Positions 1 through 6,999 are shown, numbered from the stretch's first letter. The stretch is DNA of 14,694 bases from an uncultured Fimbriimonadales bacterium (GCA_937925775.1 CALAMM010000146.1:1-14694), one strand, 5' to 3'. A program made the numbers and translations. Notes: generated by a model from the sequence alone, not told the origin.

Positions 1-11
1 TCCAAGCATCG

Positions 12-40
12 TTCGTCGGCGGGGACGCCGACGCTACGAC
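12..40 (+). repeat. Interspersed hairpin repeat, copy 1 (best-preserved)
   Basis: The core at 14-33 is a perfect hairpin: an 8-bp stem CGTCGGCG/CGCCGACG around the loop GGGA. It is followed by the conserved tail CTACGAC. It serves here as the reference copy of the family. What the repeat does is unknown; it resembles a non-autonomous hairpin repeat (REP/MITE-like) in form only. Confidence 0.85.
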
Positions 41-52
41 GCCAAAGCGGGT

Positions 53-74
53 GCGACGACATTCCTGTCGTCGC
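53..74. repeat. Perfect 8-bp stem hairpin between repeat copies
   Basis: GCGACGAC (53-60) pairs with GTCGTCGC (67-74) around the loop ATTCCT. It does not match the CGTCGGCG repeat directly but is built from the same GACG/CGTC words. It has no T-run after it, so it is not an obvious terminator. Confidence 0.7.
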
Positions 75-80
75 GGGGTT

Positions 81-107
81 TTCTCGGCGGGGACGCTTTG
101 CGACGCC
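81..107 (+). repeat. Interspersed hairpin repeat, copy 2 (degenerate)
   Basis: It begins TTCTCGGCGGGGACGC like the family's left half, with the CGTC of the stem altered. The right half has become CTTTGCGACGCC, which pairs instead with the following GGCGTCGCA to make a new hairpin (99-122). Confidence 0.55.
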
Positions 108-122
108 AAGAAAGGCGTCGCA
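99..122. repeat. Perfect 9-bp stem hairpin
   Basis: TGCGACGCC (99-107) pairs with GGCGTCGCA (114-122) around the A-rich loop AAGAAA. This is the longest uninterrupted stem in the 1-307 region. It overlaps the right half of repeat copy 2. No T-run follows. Confidence 0.7.
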
Positions 123-152
123 CCTGTGGCTTGGTCAGTCCTGTCCAAGCAG

Positions 153-181
153 TTCTCGTCGGCGGGACGCCAACGCTACGA
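153..181 (+). repeat. Interspersed hairpin repeat, copy 3
   Basis: CGTCGGCG (157-164), loop GGA, CGCCAACG (168-175), then CTACGA. There is one mismatch in the stem (C160 against A172). It is preceded at 144 by TCCAAGCA, the same word found before copy 1. Confidence 0.75.
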
Positions 182-190
182 TTGAGAGTG

Positions 191-219
191 CTGCGTAGCG
201 TCCGCGTCTCGCTGACGAA
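191..219 (-). repeat. Interspersed hairpin repeat, copy 4 (inverted)
   Basis: Read on the minus strand it begins TTCGTCAGCGAGACGC and ends GGACGCTACG. It aligns with copy 1, with G-to-A differences at two stem/loop positions. The 16-base word TTCGTCAGCGAGACGC is found again, exactly, at 11065-11080 on the plus strand. Confidence 0.7.
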
Positions 220-237
220 AAATGCCGATGCTATGGT

Positions 238-265
238 TTCGTCGGCAGGATGCCGACGGTACAAC
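238..265 (+). repeat. Interspersed hairpin repeat, copy 5 with compensatory base pair
   Basis: CGTCGGCA (240-247), loop GGA, TGCCGACG (251-258). Compared with copy 1, the loop-closing G:C pair has become A:T with both partners changed, so the stem is still perfect. The tail GTACAAC resembles CTACGAC. Confidence 0.75.
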
Positions 266-307
266 ATGCCAGCACGAGCGTCCCAGCGGCGCAAGAGGAG
301 GTAGGCT

Positions 308-1036
308 ATGCGATTCTGGTCTGCAAGACGCCCGCTGATTTTCGGGCATCGAGGCGCGAGCATGCACGCGCCTGAGAACACGCTCTCAGCGTTCCGACTG
401 GCTCTGGAAATGGGCGCGGACGGCATCGAACTCGATATCACCCCCAGCGCGGACGGCGTTCCGATGGTGATCCATGACCCCAACTTGGAGCGCACAACCA
501 ACGGCAAGGGCGATGTGCGCCAACTCAGCGCCGCCGAAATCCAGCGCTACGACGCGGGCATCCGCTTCAACAGCAAGTACGCAGGCGAGCGCGTGCCCAC
601 GCTACAAGAAGTGTTCGAAGCCTTCGGCAACCGCACGCGCTACAACCTCGATATGAAAACCTTCTACCCTGAGGACCGCCCGATTGTGAGAACGATTCTG
701 GGGCTGATTGAGCAGTATCAACTCGCGCCGAATGTGCTTATCTCCTCGTTCAGCCTCGATGCGCTGCGCTGGTTCAGTGAGGAGTCGCGTCGGGTGCGGC
801 TGGGTGTGCTGATTAGCCAGCACACCCCACATATGATGCTGGAGGACGGGCGTCGCTGGGGCGTGCGCTACGAAGCGTTGCATCCGCACCATACTCTCAT
901 CGACGCGTCGGCGATGCGCAGGGCGCGTCAACAGCGCAAGAAAATGGTCGCGTGGACGGTCAACGATGCCGAGCGCAAGCGCGAACTCGCCGCGCTGGGC
1001 GTGGACGCAATCATTACCGACGACCCAGTACGATGA
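308..1036 (+). CDS. ugpQ: Glycerophosphodiester phosphodiesterase (GDPD family)
   Basis: The 242-residue product should hydrolyse glycerophosphodiesters, the deacylation products of phospholipids, to glycerol-3-phosphate and an alcohol. The family signature is visible: HRGAS at 14-18, PENT at 22-25, ELD at 41-43 and HD at 56-57. By comparison with characterised family members, H14 and H56 are the acid/base pair, and E41, D43 and an acidic residue in the LDMK motif (D115) bind the metal. The fold closes with ITDDP near the C-terminus. There is no signal peptide, so it is probably cytoplasmic, and its length fits single-domain bacterial members. The ATG at 308 is supported by AAGAGGAGGT at 293-302, five bases upstream. 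The unusual point is Asp115 where most members have Glu. The ugpQ symbol is by family only; no ugp transporter is nearby. Confidence 0.9.
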   Translation: MRFWSARRPLIFGHRGASMHAPENTLSAFRLALEMGADGIELDITPSADGVPMVIHDPNLERTTNGKGDVRQLSAAEIQRYDAGIRFNSKYAGERVPTLQEVFEAFGNRTRYNLDMKTFYPEDRPIVRTILGLIEQYQLAPNVLISSFSLDALRWFSEESRRVRLGVLISQHTPHMMLEDGRRWGVRYEALHPHHTLIDASAMRRARQQRKKMVAWTVNDAERKRELAALGVDAIITDDPVR

Positions 1037-1037
1037 G

Positions 1038-1052
1038 CGCTGTCGGGCAGCG
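1038..1052 (+). terminator. Weak hairpin after the GDPD gene
   Basis: CGCTG, loop TCGGG, CAGCG forms a 5-bp stem two bases after the stop codon. No T-run follows directly, so it is at best a weak or factor-assisted terminator. The 10-base palindrome GCCAATTGGC lies further on at 1081-1090 in the same gap. Confidence 0.25.
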
Positions 1053-1139
1053 GCTTCCCTAAAGTCATCCTGATTTCTTCGCCAATTGGCAGGAGAGCCG
1101 CGTCGTTTTTCGAACCCTACCTGCTGAGGTGACACGGCT

Positions 1140-2408
1140 ATGGCACAGCAAGGCATCACGCGGCGCGAGTTCCTCAAGGCTTCGGCGGGGGCGGCGGCTT
1201 TGGCGACCCTGCCCGTTGAACTGTTCGCGCACGCTCAGGGGCGAGATACCTTGCGCGTCGGACTTATCGGCTGCGGCGGGCGCGGCACCGGCGCCGCCCT
1301 CGACTGTCTCGACGCCCACCCCAGCGTGGAACTCTATGCGATGGGCGACGCCTTCGAAGATCGGTTGAACGCTTCGCTGCAGGCACTGGAGGGCGAGCGA
1401 AAAGACCGTCTCAACCTCGGCGACCGCAAATTCGTCGGACTGGACGCTTACAAAGGCGTCATCAGCAGCGGCGTGGACATCGTACTGCTCTGCACGCCGC
1501 CTGCCTTCCGCCCCATCCACTTCCGCGAGGCGGTTCAGGCAGGCAAGCATGTGTTTATGGAAAAGCCCGTCGCCGTGTGCCCTGCAGGCGCACGCCTGAT
1601 GTTCGAAATGGGTGAACTCGCCACGCAAAAACGGCTCTGCGTCGTCGCAGGCACGCAACGCCGCCACGAACCGAACTACATCGAGACCATCCGCCGCATC
1701 CAAGAGGGCGCCATCGGCGACATCGTCGGCGGCGCATGCTACTGGAACCAAGGCGGACTCTGGCATGTCGACCGCGACCCCCGCTGGAGCGATGTCGAAT
1801 GGCAGCTGCGCAACTGGCTCTACTTCACCTGGCTCTCTGGCGACCACATCGTGGAACAGCATATCCACAACATCGATATCATCAACTGGGTGCTGGGAAC
1901 GCATCCCCTGAGCGCGATGGGCATGGGCGGGCGGCAAGCCCGCACCGAACCGCACTACGGGCATATCTACGACCACTTCGCCGTCGAGTTTGAGTACCCA
2001 GGCGGCATCAAAGTGCTAAGCATGTGCCGCCAAATCGACAACTGCGCTATCGTGATCGGCGAGCGCATCTACGGGACGAAAGGCACTGCCGACCCTGCAG
2101 GGAGCATCACCGTCGAGGGCAAAACTTGGCGCTACAACGGACCCAAGCACAGCGGCTACAAAAAAGAACACGAAAACCTCATCCGCGCGATTCGAGACAA
2201 TCAGCCCATCAACGAGACCCGCGCCGTGACCGAAAGCACCCTCGCAGCGATTATGGGACGCATGTCGGCATACACAGGCAAGGTAGTCACTTGGGACTTC
2301 GCGCTGAACAAGTCGCAGCTGAACCTGCTGGAGCGGGCGGAGAAGCTGGAGTTCGGTCCGATGCCTGTCGACGAGGTCGCCGTTCCTGGCAAGACGGCGC
2401 TGGTGTAG
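1140..2408 (+). CDS. Gfo/Idh/MocA family oxidoreductase with Tat signal
   Basis: A 422-residue NAD(P)-dependent oxidoreductase of the type that acts on sugars, inositols or related polyols; the substrate cannot be told from sequence. The N-terminus carries a twin-arginine motif TRREFLKAS (residues 7-15) followed by an Ala-rich hydrophobic stretch to about residue 33, which indicates folded export through the Tat pathway. The Rossmann fold follows, with GLIGCGGRGTG at 41-51. The EKP motif with its catalytic lysine is at 141-143 (K142), and the C-terminal domain has GDHIVEQHIHNID at 234-246, where conserved His/Asp residues of this family sit. The start at 1140 is supported by GAGGT at 1126-1130. 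It follows the GDPD gene by 103 bases, and the glycosyltransferase starts 23 bases later, so it may share a transcript with the downstream genes. Tat-exported members are common in Planctomycetota and Armatimonadota. Confidence 0.88.
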   Translation: MAQQGITRREFLKASAGAAALATLPVELFAHAQGRDTLRVGLIGCGGRGTGAALDCLDAHPSVELYAMGDAFEDRLNASLQALEGERKDRLNLGDRKFVGLDAYKGVISSGVDIVLLCTPPAFRPIHFREAVQAGKHVFMEKPVAVCPAGARLMFEMGELATQKRLCVVAGTQRRHEPNYIETIRRIQEGAIGDIVGGACYWNQGGLWHVDRDPRWSDVEWQLRNWLYFTWLSGDHIVEQHIHNIDIINWVLGTHPLSAMGMGGRQARTEPHYGHIYDHFAVEFEYPGGIKVLSMCRQIDNCAIVIGERIYGTKGTADPAGSITVEGKTWRYNGPKHSGYKKEHENLIRAIRDNQPINETRAVTESTLAAIMGRMSAYTGKVVTWDFALNKSQLNLLERAEKLEFGPMPVDEVAVPGKTALV

Positions 2409-2431
2409 CAGCGGAGCGGGTATCCTCTTGG

Positions 2432-3550
2432 GTGTGGATTCTAATTTTGGGGACGCTGGCGACGCAGCTGGGGCTATTGCTGTACAATCTGGCGTACTGG
2501 CGTCGGCGGGGGCTAAGCCCTGCCGTGCCGTCTTCTCAGCAGAGCGTGGGCTTACCGCGACTGTCGATCCTCATCCCTGCTCGCAACGAGATGGAGAACC
2601 TACCGCGCCTGTTGGAGAGCCTCGCGCCGCAACTGGGGGACGGCGTGGAGTGCTGGGTGTGCGACGACGACTCCGATGACGGCACAACGGAATGGCTGGA
2701 ATGCCACGCTGAGCGGCTGGGCGTGCAGTGGTTTCGCAGTGCGCCGCGCCCTGCAGAGTGGGTGGGCAAAAACTGGGCATGCTACCAGCTCGCAACGCGA
2801 GCGCAGGGCGAGTGGCTCCTGTTTCTGGATGCCGATGTGCAGGGGAAGCACGGCTTCATCGATGCGATACGAGCGTACCTTGCAGGCACTGATGCCCAGC
2901 TGGTCAGCGCCATCCCGACCTTCGCCCCCGCCAGCCTGTCCGTCGCGCTGCTCAAACTGATGGTTCCCTTCTCCGTGTTCACGCTCTTGCCGCTCTCCTT
3001 AGCGGAAACGCATCCCAACCCTGCGTTCGCCTTCGCGAATGGGCAGTTCCTTGCGCTACGCAAGCACGATTACGCGCGCTGGCTCCCCCATTTTTTCGTG
3101 CGGGACGCCGTGCTGGAGGATGTCGCGCTGGCGGCACTGGTCAAACGGCACGGCGGCATCGTGCGCATACTGGATGGGCGAGCGTGGCTGACGGTCTCGA
3201 TGTACCCCACGCTCCGCGAGGCGATAGACGGCTTCGCCAAGAATGCTGTGGCCATCTGTCGCACCCTGCCTATGGCGGTATTCGTGAGCGCGATGCTGCT
3301 GCTGGTGTATTGGTATCCGTTGGGGGCGTGGCTCCTCGCGTCGTCCCAGCGCGGGCTGGCTACGATGGCGATTCTGGCTGCCGTGGTGATTTTCGGGCTT
3401 TCGGCGCGGGTTGTGGGCTTACCGTTCCGACTGGGGTGGCTCTATGCAGGTAGCGTCTTCTTAGGCGTGGGCGCGCTGGCGCGTTCCATGCTCTGGTATC
3501 GGCGAGGCACAGTTCGATGGAAAGGGCGGGTCTACCGAGCGCGTTTGTAG
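2432..3550 (+). CDS. Membrane family 2 glycosyltransferase (CrtQ-like)
   Basis: A 372-residue GT-A glycosyltransferase. After one N-terminal membrane segment (about residues 2-22) come SILIPARNE at 45-53, DDDSDDGT at 78-85, the WVGKNWA motif at 110-116, the metal-binding DAD at 133-135 and ED at 229-230. Two or three hydrophobic C-terminal segments follow (about 275-360). The VGKNWA-to-LFLDADV arrangement resembles enzymes that glycosylate carotenoic acids (CrtQ) or other membrane lipids. The chosen start is GTG at 2432, the first plausible start codon after the upstream stop; the frame is open well upstream, but that part is the shadow of the preceding gene. GGAG at 2413-2416 is 15 bases away, longer than usual, so the start is uncertain. 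Its 3' end overlaps the next gene by 34 bases, so the two are co-translated. The sugar and acceptor are unknown and no crt genes are in view. Confidence 0.8.
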   Translation: MWILILGTLATQLGLLLYNLAYWRRRGLSPAVPSSQQSVGLPRLSILIPARNEMENLPRLLESLAPQLGDGVECWVCDDDSDDGTTEWLECHAERLGVQWFRSAPRPAEWVGKNWACYQLATRAQGEWLLFLDADVQGKHGFIDAIRAYLAGTDAQLVSAIPTFAPASLSVALLKLMVPFSVFTLLPLSLAETHPNPAFAFANGQFLALRKHDYARWLPHFFVRDAVLEDVALAALVKRHGGIVRILDGRAWLTVSMYPTLREAIDGFAKNAVAICRTLPMAVFVSAMLLLVYWYPLGAWLLASSQRGLATMAILAAVVIFGLSARVVGLPFRLGWLYAGSVFLGVGALARSMLWYRRGTVRWKGRVYRARL

Positions 3551-4221
3551 GGGTGCAGGCGCGGTTCGTGGACTGGCTCATCCACCGCAGCTTGCGAGGG
3601 CATTTTCGGGCAATCTATGTGCAGGGCGCGCCTCCTGCCGAACCGAAGCCGATTGTGCTGTTTGCGAACCACCACTACTGGTGGGATGGCTATCTGGGCT
3701 ACTGGCTAATCCGCGCTTGGGGGCGACGCGCGCTGGTCTGGATGGAGGCGTATCGGCGGTTCCCGCCGTTTTGGGCGTTAGGCGCACTCCCGTTCCCTCC
3801 CGACAACATCGCCATGCGAGCGCGCACAATACGACGCACCCTGACGGCGTTGCAGTCGCCCGAAACCGCTCTGCTCCTGTTCCCAGAGGGCGTGCTGCAC
3901 GGCGACCCGCAAAGGCTCCTGCCATTCCAGCGGTCGCTCTACTGGCTCGCGCAACGAGCCGCGCACGCGCTGTTCCTGCCACTGGCAATCCACATCGAGC
4001 CGAGCTACCACCAATACCCACGCGCGTACCTCAGCGTCGGAAAGCCGTTCACCTGCGAGTTGGAGGAGGCGGCGTGGCTCCAGTCTGCTGCCCAGACATT
4101 GCAAGCCCAGCTCCGCGCCCTGCAAGCGGACGCGCGGCACACCTTCACGGAAGCCGAGACCGTCAAACGCGGATACCAAGTTCTACTTAGAGGGCGACGC
4201 TCCCTGCACGAACGGTTCTAA
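3517..4221 (+). CDS. PlsC-type acyltransferase (1-acylglycerol-3-phosphate acyltransferase fold)
   Basis: A 234-residue acyltransferase with the HX4D catalytic motif at H52-D57 (NHHYWWD) and the FPEG motif at 122-125. It should move an acyl chain from acyl-CoA or acyl-ACP to a hydroxyl group at the membrane face. GAGG at 3504-3507 supports the ATG at 3517, which lies inside the end of the glycosyltransferase gene (34-base overlap). Fused expression with a CrtQ-like glycosyltransferase suggests the acceptor is the sugar the partner adds, giving an acylated glycolipid or carotenoid glycoside ester. That is inference from context; general phospholipid acylation (PlsC) remains possible. The C-terminus after about residue 190 is charged and alpha-helical looking, and no membrane anchor is obvious. 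Confidence 0.82.
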   Translation: MERAGLPSAFVGVQARFVDWLIHRSLRGHFRAIYVQGAPPAEPKPIVLFANHHYWWDGYLGYWLIRAWGRRALVWMEAYRRFPPFWALGALPFPPDNIAMRARTIRRTLTALQSPETALLLFPEGVLHGDPQRLLPFQRSLYWLAQRAAHALFLPLAIHIEPSYHQYPRAYLSVGKPFTCELEEAAWLQSAAQTLQAQLRALQADARHTFTEAETVKRGYQVLLRGRRSLHERF

Positions 4222-4406
4222 TGCCCTGCGCCGTGCCCCGATTGCATCGCGGGCAAACGGGGCGGGAAGCGCGTGCCCCCTGACTGATCCCACTGATTGC
4301 CTGTGCCCGTCATATCCCACAGCAAGTCCACCGCAGGCACGCCGAACCGCCGAATGCGCTCGTCGGGGTCTTTCGCGTTGTCGCGCAGGGTGTTTCGGTA
4401 TACTTT
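4218..4406 (-). pseudogene. Truncated coding remnant, C-terminal 62 codons of an unknown protein
   Basis: On the minus strand an open frame runs from just after an in-frame TAG (4407-4409) to a TAG at 4218-4220. It has no usable ATG, GTG or TTG near its beginning. The 62-residue translation looks like real protein: it contains DNAKDPDERIRRFGVPAVD, then WDMTGTGNQWDQSGG, TRFPPR and a His/Gly tail. Its codons favour G/C at the third position, as in the genes around it. The first part resembles a HEAT-type helix, but I do not recognise the family. The head of the gene is missing, replaced by the promoter region of the neighbouring plus-strand gene. I take it to be the 3' remnant of a lost gene. 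The stop overlaps the stop of the acyltransferase gene on the other strand. Confidence 0.45.
4234..4255 (+). terminator. Hairpin after the acyltransferase gene
   Basis: TGCCCCGA (4234-4241) pairs with TCGCGGGCA (4247-4255) around TTGCA, giving an 8-bp stem with one bulged C. It sits 13 bases after the acyltransferase stop. There is no T-run, and it lies inside the minus-strand remnant, so a terminator role is only possible. Confidence 0.3.
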
Positions 4407-4413
4407 CTATACT
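4378..4413 (+). promoter_or_regulatory. Candidate sigma-70 promoter of the metallohydrolase gene
   Basis: Two -10-like TATACT hexamers lie at 4399-4404 and 4408-4413, nine bases apart. A partial -35 TTGTCG at 4378-4383 is 15 bases before the first. Transcription would begin around 4411-4420, giving a leader of 20 to 30 bases with a strong ribosome site. The word GGTATACT at 4397-4404 recurs before two other genes in this window. Confidence 0.5.
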
Positions 4414-4426
4414 CGCCCACGAGCGA

Positions 4427-4434
4427 GGGAGGGG
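4427..4434 (+). promoter_or_regulatory. Ribosome binding site deciding the start at 4441
   Basis: GGGAGGGG six bases before ATG 4441 picks this start over an in-frame upstream one at 4297. The longer form would put 48 unrelated residues in front of a clear signal peptide. Confidence 0.7.
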
Positions 4435-4440
4435 AAAGCG

Positions 4441-6999
4441 ATGCGGCGAATGTTGGTGCTACTTAGCGTGCTGAGCTGGCTGTTGAGTGCGGCGCTGGCT
4501 CATAGCGATAAGCGTCTGCCTGTGCCCCCACAGGGCGTTGCGGAAGTCGTAATCGCGACACCGAGCGATCTGCCCACTGGTCCCAAAGCCGACGGACGGC
4601 CTGGCGACTATGTGCTGCGCAATCATCAGGCGACTTTTGTGGTGGCGGGCATGCGTCCGACACACGGCTACGGACGGTTCGGCGGGAGGCTGTTGGACGC
4701 CGTGCGCCACGAGGACGGGCGTCAAAGCGACTTTCTGGGCGAACTATTTTTCGGAATTGCAGACTCACGGGGCATCTTCATGGCGCGTACCCTGCGTCCT
4801 GAGTCGATGGAAGTGGTCTCGGCTGGGGGCGCGGGTAAGCCTGCCATCTTGCGCGTGCAGATGGTGGATGAGCGGCTCCCCCTGATTGACCAGACGACGC
4901 GCATCCCCAGCCAGCCCTTGGGCGTGCGGGTGGTCGTCACCTACACTCTGGAACCCGACCGTCCTACCCTGCAGATGGAAGCCGTCCTTCAGAACCCCAC
5001 AGACCGCTCCCAGACCTATACGCTTATACTGGGGTGGATTCAGGACGACGGGATGGCGATGTATCTGCCGCCGTTTGGGCACGCGAAGGCGGCGCCAAGC
5101 GTGGCGGCGGGAGCAGGCGTGCTGGCGATGGTGAACACCCTGCGCGGCGAAATCCCCTTCGCCGCCGCCGTGAACCATCACCTCAGTTATGGGGTGTACC
5201 CTCTCGATGAGCGGTTCCCCACAGTGCAGAAAGTGCAAGACATCTACCTCCTCTACTTGCTGAGCAACGCGCGTGTAGAGCCGAACGGCACGGCGAGCGT
5301 GCGTTGGGCGATTACGGTCGGTCAGGGCGAGACGGAGACCGTCCGCGCCGAACGCCATCGCCTGCTGGGAATCAATCCAGCGACGCTACGCACTGCGGGC
5401 GTCGTGCGCAGCAGCAGCGGCGCGCCGATAGAGAACGCACGCATCTACATTTTCCAACAGGACGGCGAGCGCGAGCGGTTCATCACAGTGGTGCGCACCG
5501 ATTCGGCGGGACGGTTCGAAGCGCAGTTGCCGCAGGGCGATTATCGCGCGATGGCGTTCGCCGATGCTCACACCCCCCAAGAGTTCCGTTTCAGCACACC
5601 TGTCAGCGTGATGCCCGCCGTGAGTTTACCTGCGCCTGCCCAACTGCGCCTGCGCGCCACCGACAGCCGCCATCGCCCCATGCCCGTTACCGTTGTGTTC
5701 GAGCGACTGGATGCCCCCCGCGTGAATGCTGAACGCCTGCTCTACGGCGAGGAGGGCAACTTCGGGCGCTGGAACCGCGTGCATTTCAGCCTGACGGGCG
5801 ACGAGCAACTGCCCGTCGAGCCCGGACGCTACCGAATCACCCTGCTACGCGGCTTCGAATACGAAATCGCTCAGCGCGAGTTCGACCTGAAATCGGGCGA
5901 AACCGCCGAGTTCACCGCGCAGCTTGCCCACACCGCCCCGCTGAACGGCTACCTGTCGGGCGACTACCACCTCCACACGCTAACCTCGCCCGACTCGTTC
6001 GACTTCTTCGAGGATAAAATCGCCTCCTATGTGGCGATGGATGTGCATATTATGGTCACGACCGACCACGACTACCACACCGACCTTGCACCAACGGTTC
6101 AGGCGATGGGGCTGCGCAACCGCATTGCGACCATCGTGGGCAACGAGATAACCCCCATGAACTCGTTGGGGCACTTCAATGCCTTTCCGCAGCGGTACGA
6201 CCCGAACGCTTGGAACAACGGCGCCATCGAGTGGTATGATAAGAAGGCGGGCGAGATTTTCGCCGCCGCCCGCCAGAACTCCGACGGCGACACCATCGTG
6301 ATGGTGAACCACCCTCGTGCGCCAATGATGGGCTACTTCCTGCACATCGGATTGAACCCCAAAACCGGTGAGATTAAGCGTCCCGAGGAGCTGAGTGAGG
6401 ACTTCGACGCGATTGAGGTGATGAACGGGATGGGCGTCGCCGCTGCCGAGATGGTGATGCAGGACTGGTTCTATTTTCTGAATCGGGGCAAGCGCGTGCT
6501 GGGTCTCGGCACGACAGACAGCCACCACAGCTTCCGCCTGCAGCCGGGCTTACCGCGCACCTATGTCTATTTTGGGCACCGCGACCCGTCGCGCGTGACG
6601 CCAAGCAACTTAGTAGCGCAGCTGCGCAAGGGCGATGTCGTGGTGTGCAGTGGTCCCGTGCTGACCCTAACCGCTGCGGATGCACGCAACCCGCGCCGAA
6701 CCGTGCGCATCGGTGAGACATTGAAGCTGCAGGGCGATGCGGTTCTGCTCAACATCGAGGCGCGGGCGGCGTCGTGGGTGCGTGTAAAGTCGCTACAAGT
6801 GATTGTGAACGGGCAAGTCGTGCTGGAGCAGCCGCTAAACCAGCCTGACGGCAAGCCGCTGGACTACAAAGCGACGCTGAGTGTGCCCGTGCAGGGGCAT
6901 CGGGGGTGGCTGATTGTGCGCATTGTGGGCGATAAGTTCACGGCGCTGCTGCCCGATGCGCCGATGGCGTTCACAAACCCCGTGTATTGGGAGCGATGA
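4441..6999 (+). CDS. Secreted CehA/McbA-family PHP-type metallohydrolase
   Basis: An 852-residue exported protein. The first 20 residues (MRRMLVLLSVLSWLLSAALA) are a signal peptide. A long N-terminal beta-rich region follows, then a carboxypeptidase-regulatory-like beta-sandwich (about 318-375: GVVRSSSGAPIENARIYIF to DSAGRFEAQLPQGDYRAMAF). The PHP-type metal domain runs from about 505: DYHLHT (H510, H512), TTDHDYH (D542, H543, H546), GNEIT (E569), GHF (H578), NHPR (H624) and TDSHH (D693, H695). These are the usual metal ligands, so the protein should be an active hydrolase. Named family members include carbaryl hydrolases, but most have unknown natural substrates; a phosphoester, carbamate or ester bond is plausible. 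Its stop overlaps the start of the hydantoinase-like gene (ATGA), so the two are co-translated. Confidence 0.85.
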   Translation: MRRMLVLLSVLSWLLSAALAHSDKRLPVPPQGVAEVVIATPSDLPTGPKADGRPGDYVLRNHQATFVVAGMRPTHGYGRFGGRLLDAVRHEDGRQSDFLGELFFGIADSRGIFMARTLRPESMEVVSAGGAGKPAILRVQMVDERLPLIDQTTRIPSQPLGVRVVVTYTLEPDRPTLQMEAVLQNPTDRSQTYTLILGWIQDDGMAMYLPPFGHAKAAPSVAAGAGVLAMVNTLRGEIPFAAAVNHHLSYGVYPLDERFPTVQKVQDIYLLYLLSNARVEPNGTASVRWAITVGQGETETVRAERHRLLGINPATLRTAGVVRSSSGAPIENARIYIFQQDGERERFITVVRTDSAGRFEAQLPQGDYRAMAFADAHTPQEFRFSTPVSVMPAVSLPAPAQLRLRATDSRHRPMPVTVVFERLDAPRVNAERLLYGEEGNFGRWNRVHFSLTGDEQLPVEPGRYRITLLRGFEYEIAQREFDLKSGETAEFTAQLAHTAPLNGYLSGDYHLHTLTSPDSFDFFEDKIASYVAMDVHIMVTTDHDYHTDLAPTVQAMGLRNRIATIVGNEITPMNSLGHFNAFPQRYDPNAWNNGAIEWYDKKAGEIFAAARQNSDGDTIVMVNHPRAPMMGYFLHIGLNPKTGEIKRPEELSEDFDAIEVMNGMGVAAAEMVMQDWFYFLNRGKRVLGLGTTDSHHSFRLQPGLPRTYVYFGHRDPSRVTPSNLVAQLRKGDVVVCSGPVLTLTAADARNPRRTVRIGETLKLQGDAVLLNIEARAASWVRVKSLQVIVNGQVVLEQPLNQPDGKPLDYKATLSVPVQGHRGWLIVRIVGDKFTALLPDAPMAFTNPVYWER

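Larger units (their letters stand above)
1..307. other. Gene-free region packed with short inverted repeats
   Basis: No convincing gene lies in these 307 bases; the open frames here are built out of repeat copies. The stretch holds four copies on the plus strand and one on the minus strand of a roughly 27-base hairpin repeat (listed separately), a half copy at 222-236, and two further perfect hairpins at 53-74 and 99-122. The start of copy 1 and the start of copy 3 share the flanking word TCCAAGCA (positions 1 and 144), so duplication may have included flanking DNA. The Shine-Dalgarno site of the next gene lies at the right end. I see no convincing -35/-10 pair for that gene. Confidence 0.8.

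Noticed and set aside
1..265. CRISPR array
   Set aside because: Repeats are short, unequally spaced, degenerate and in both orientations, with no uniform spacers and no cas genes.
98..304. Plus-strand open frame of 68 codons ahead of the GDPD gene
   Set aside because: It is built from hairpin repeat copies and has no ribosome site or recognisable protein features.
34..507. Minus-strand open frame of 157 codons over the repeat region and the GDPD gene
   Set aside because: It runs through the repeats and antisense to a gene with clear catalytic motifs; its composition (Arg/Ser/Pro rich) is that of a GC-rich shadow frame.
1065..1976. Minus-strand open frame of 303 codons opposite the oxidoreductase gene
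   Set aside because: It is antisense to a gene with a Rossmann fold and EKP motif; low-complexity Ala/Val/Asp translation typical of a shadow frame.
2024..2431. Upstream extension of the glycosyltransferase frame
   Set aside because: The translation is an Arg/His-rich shadow of the preceding oxidoreductase gene; the glycosyltransferase begins with the membrane segment near 2432.
4297..4440. N-terminal extension of the metallohydrolase
   Set aside because: It contains the promoter and ribosome site and would bury a clear signal peptide that starts at 4441.
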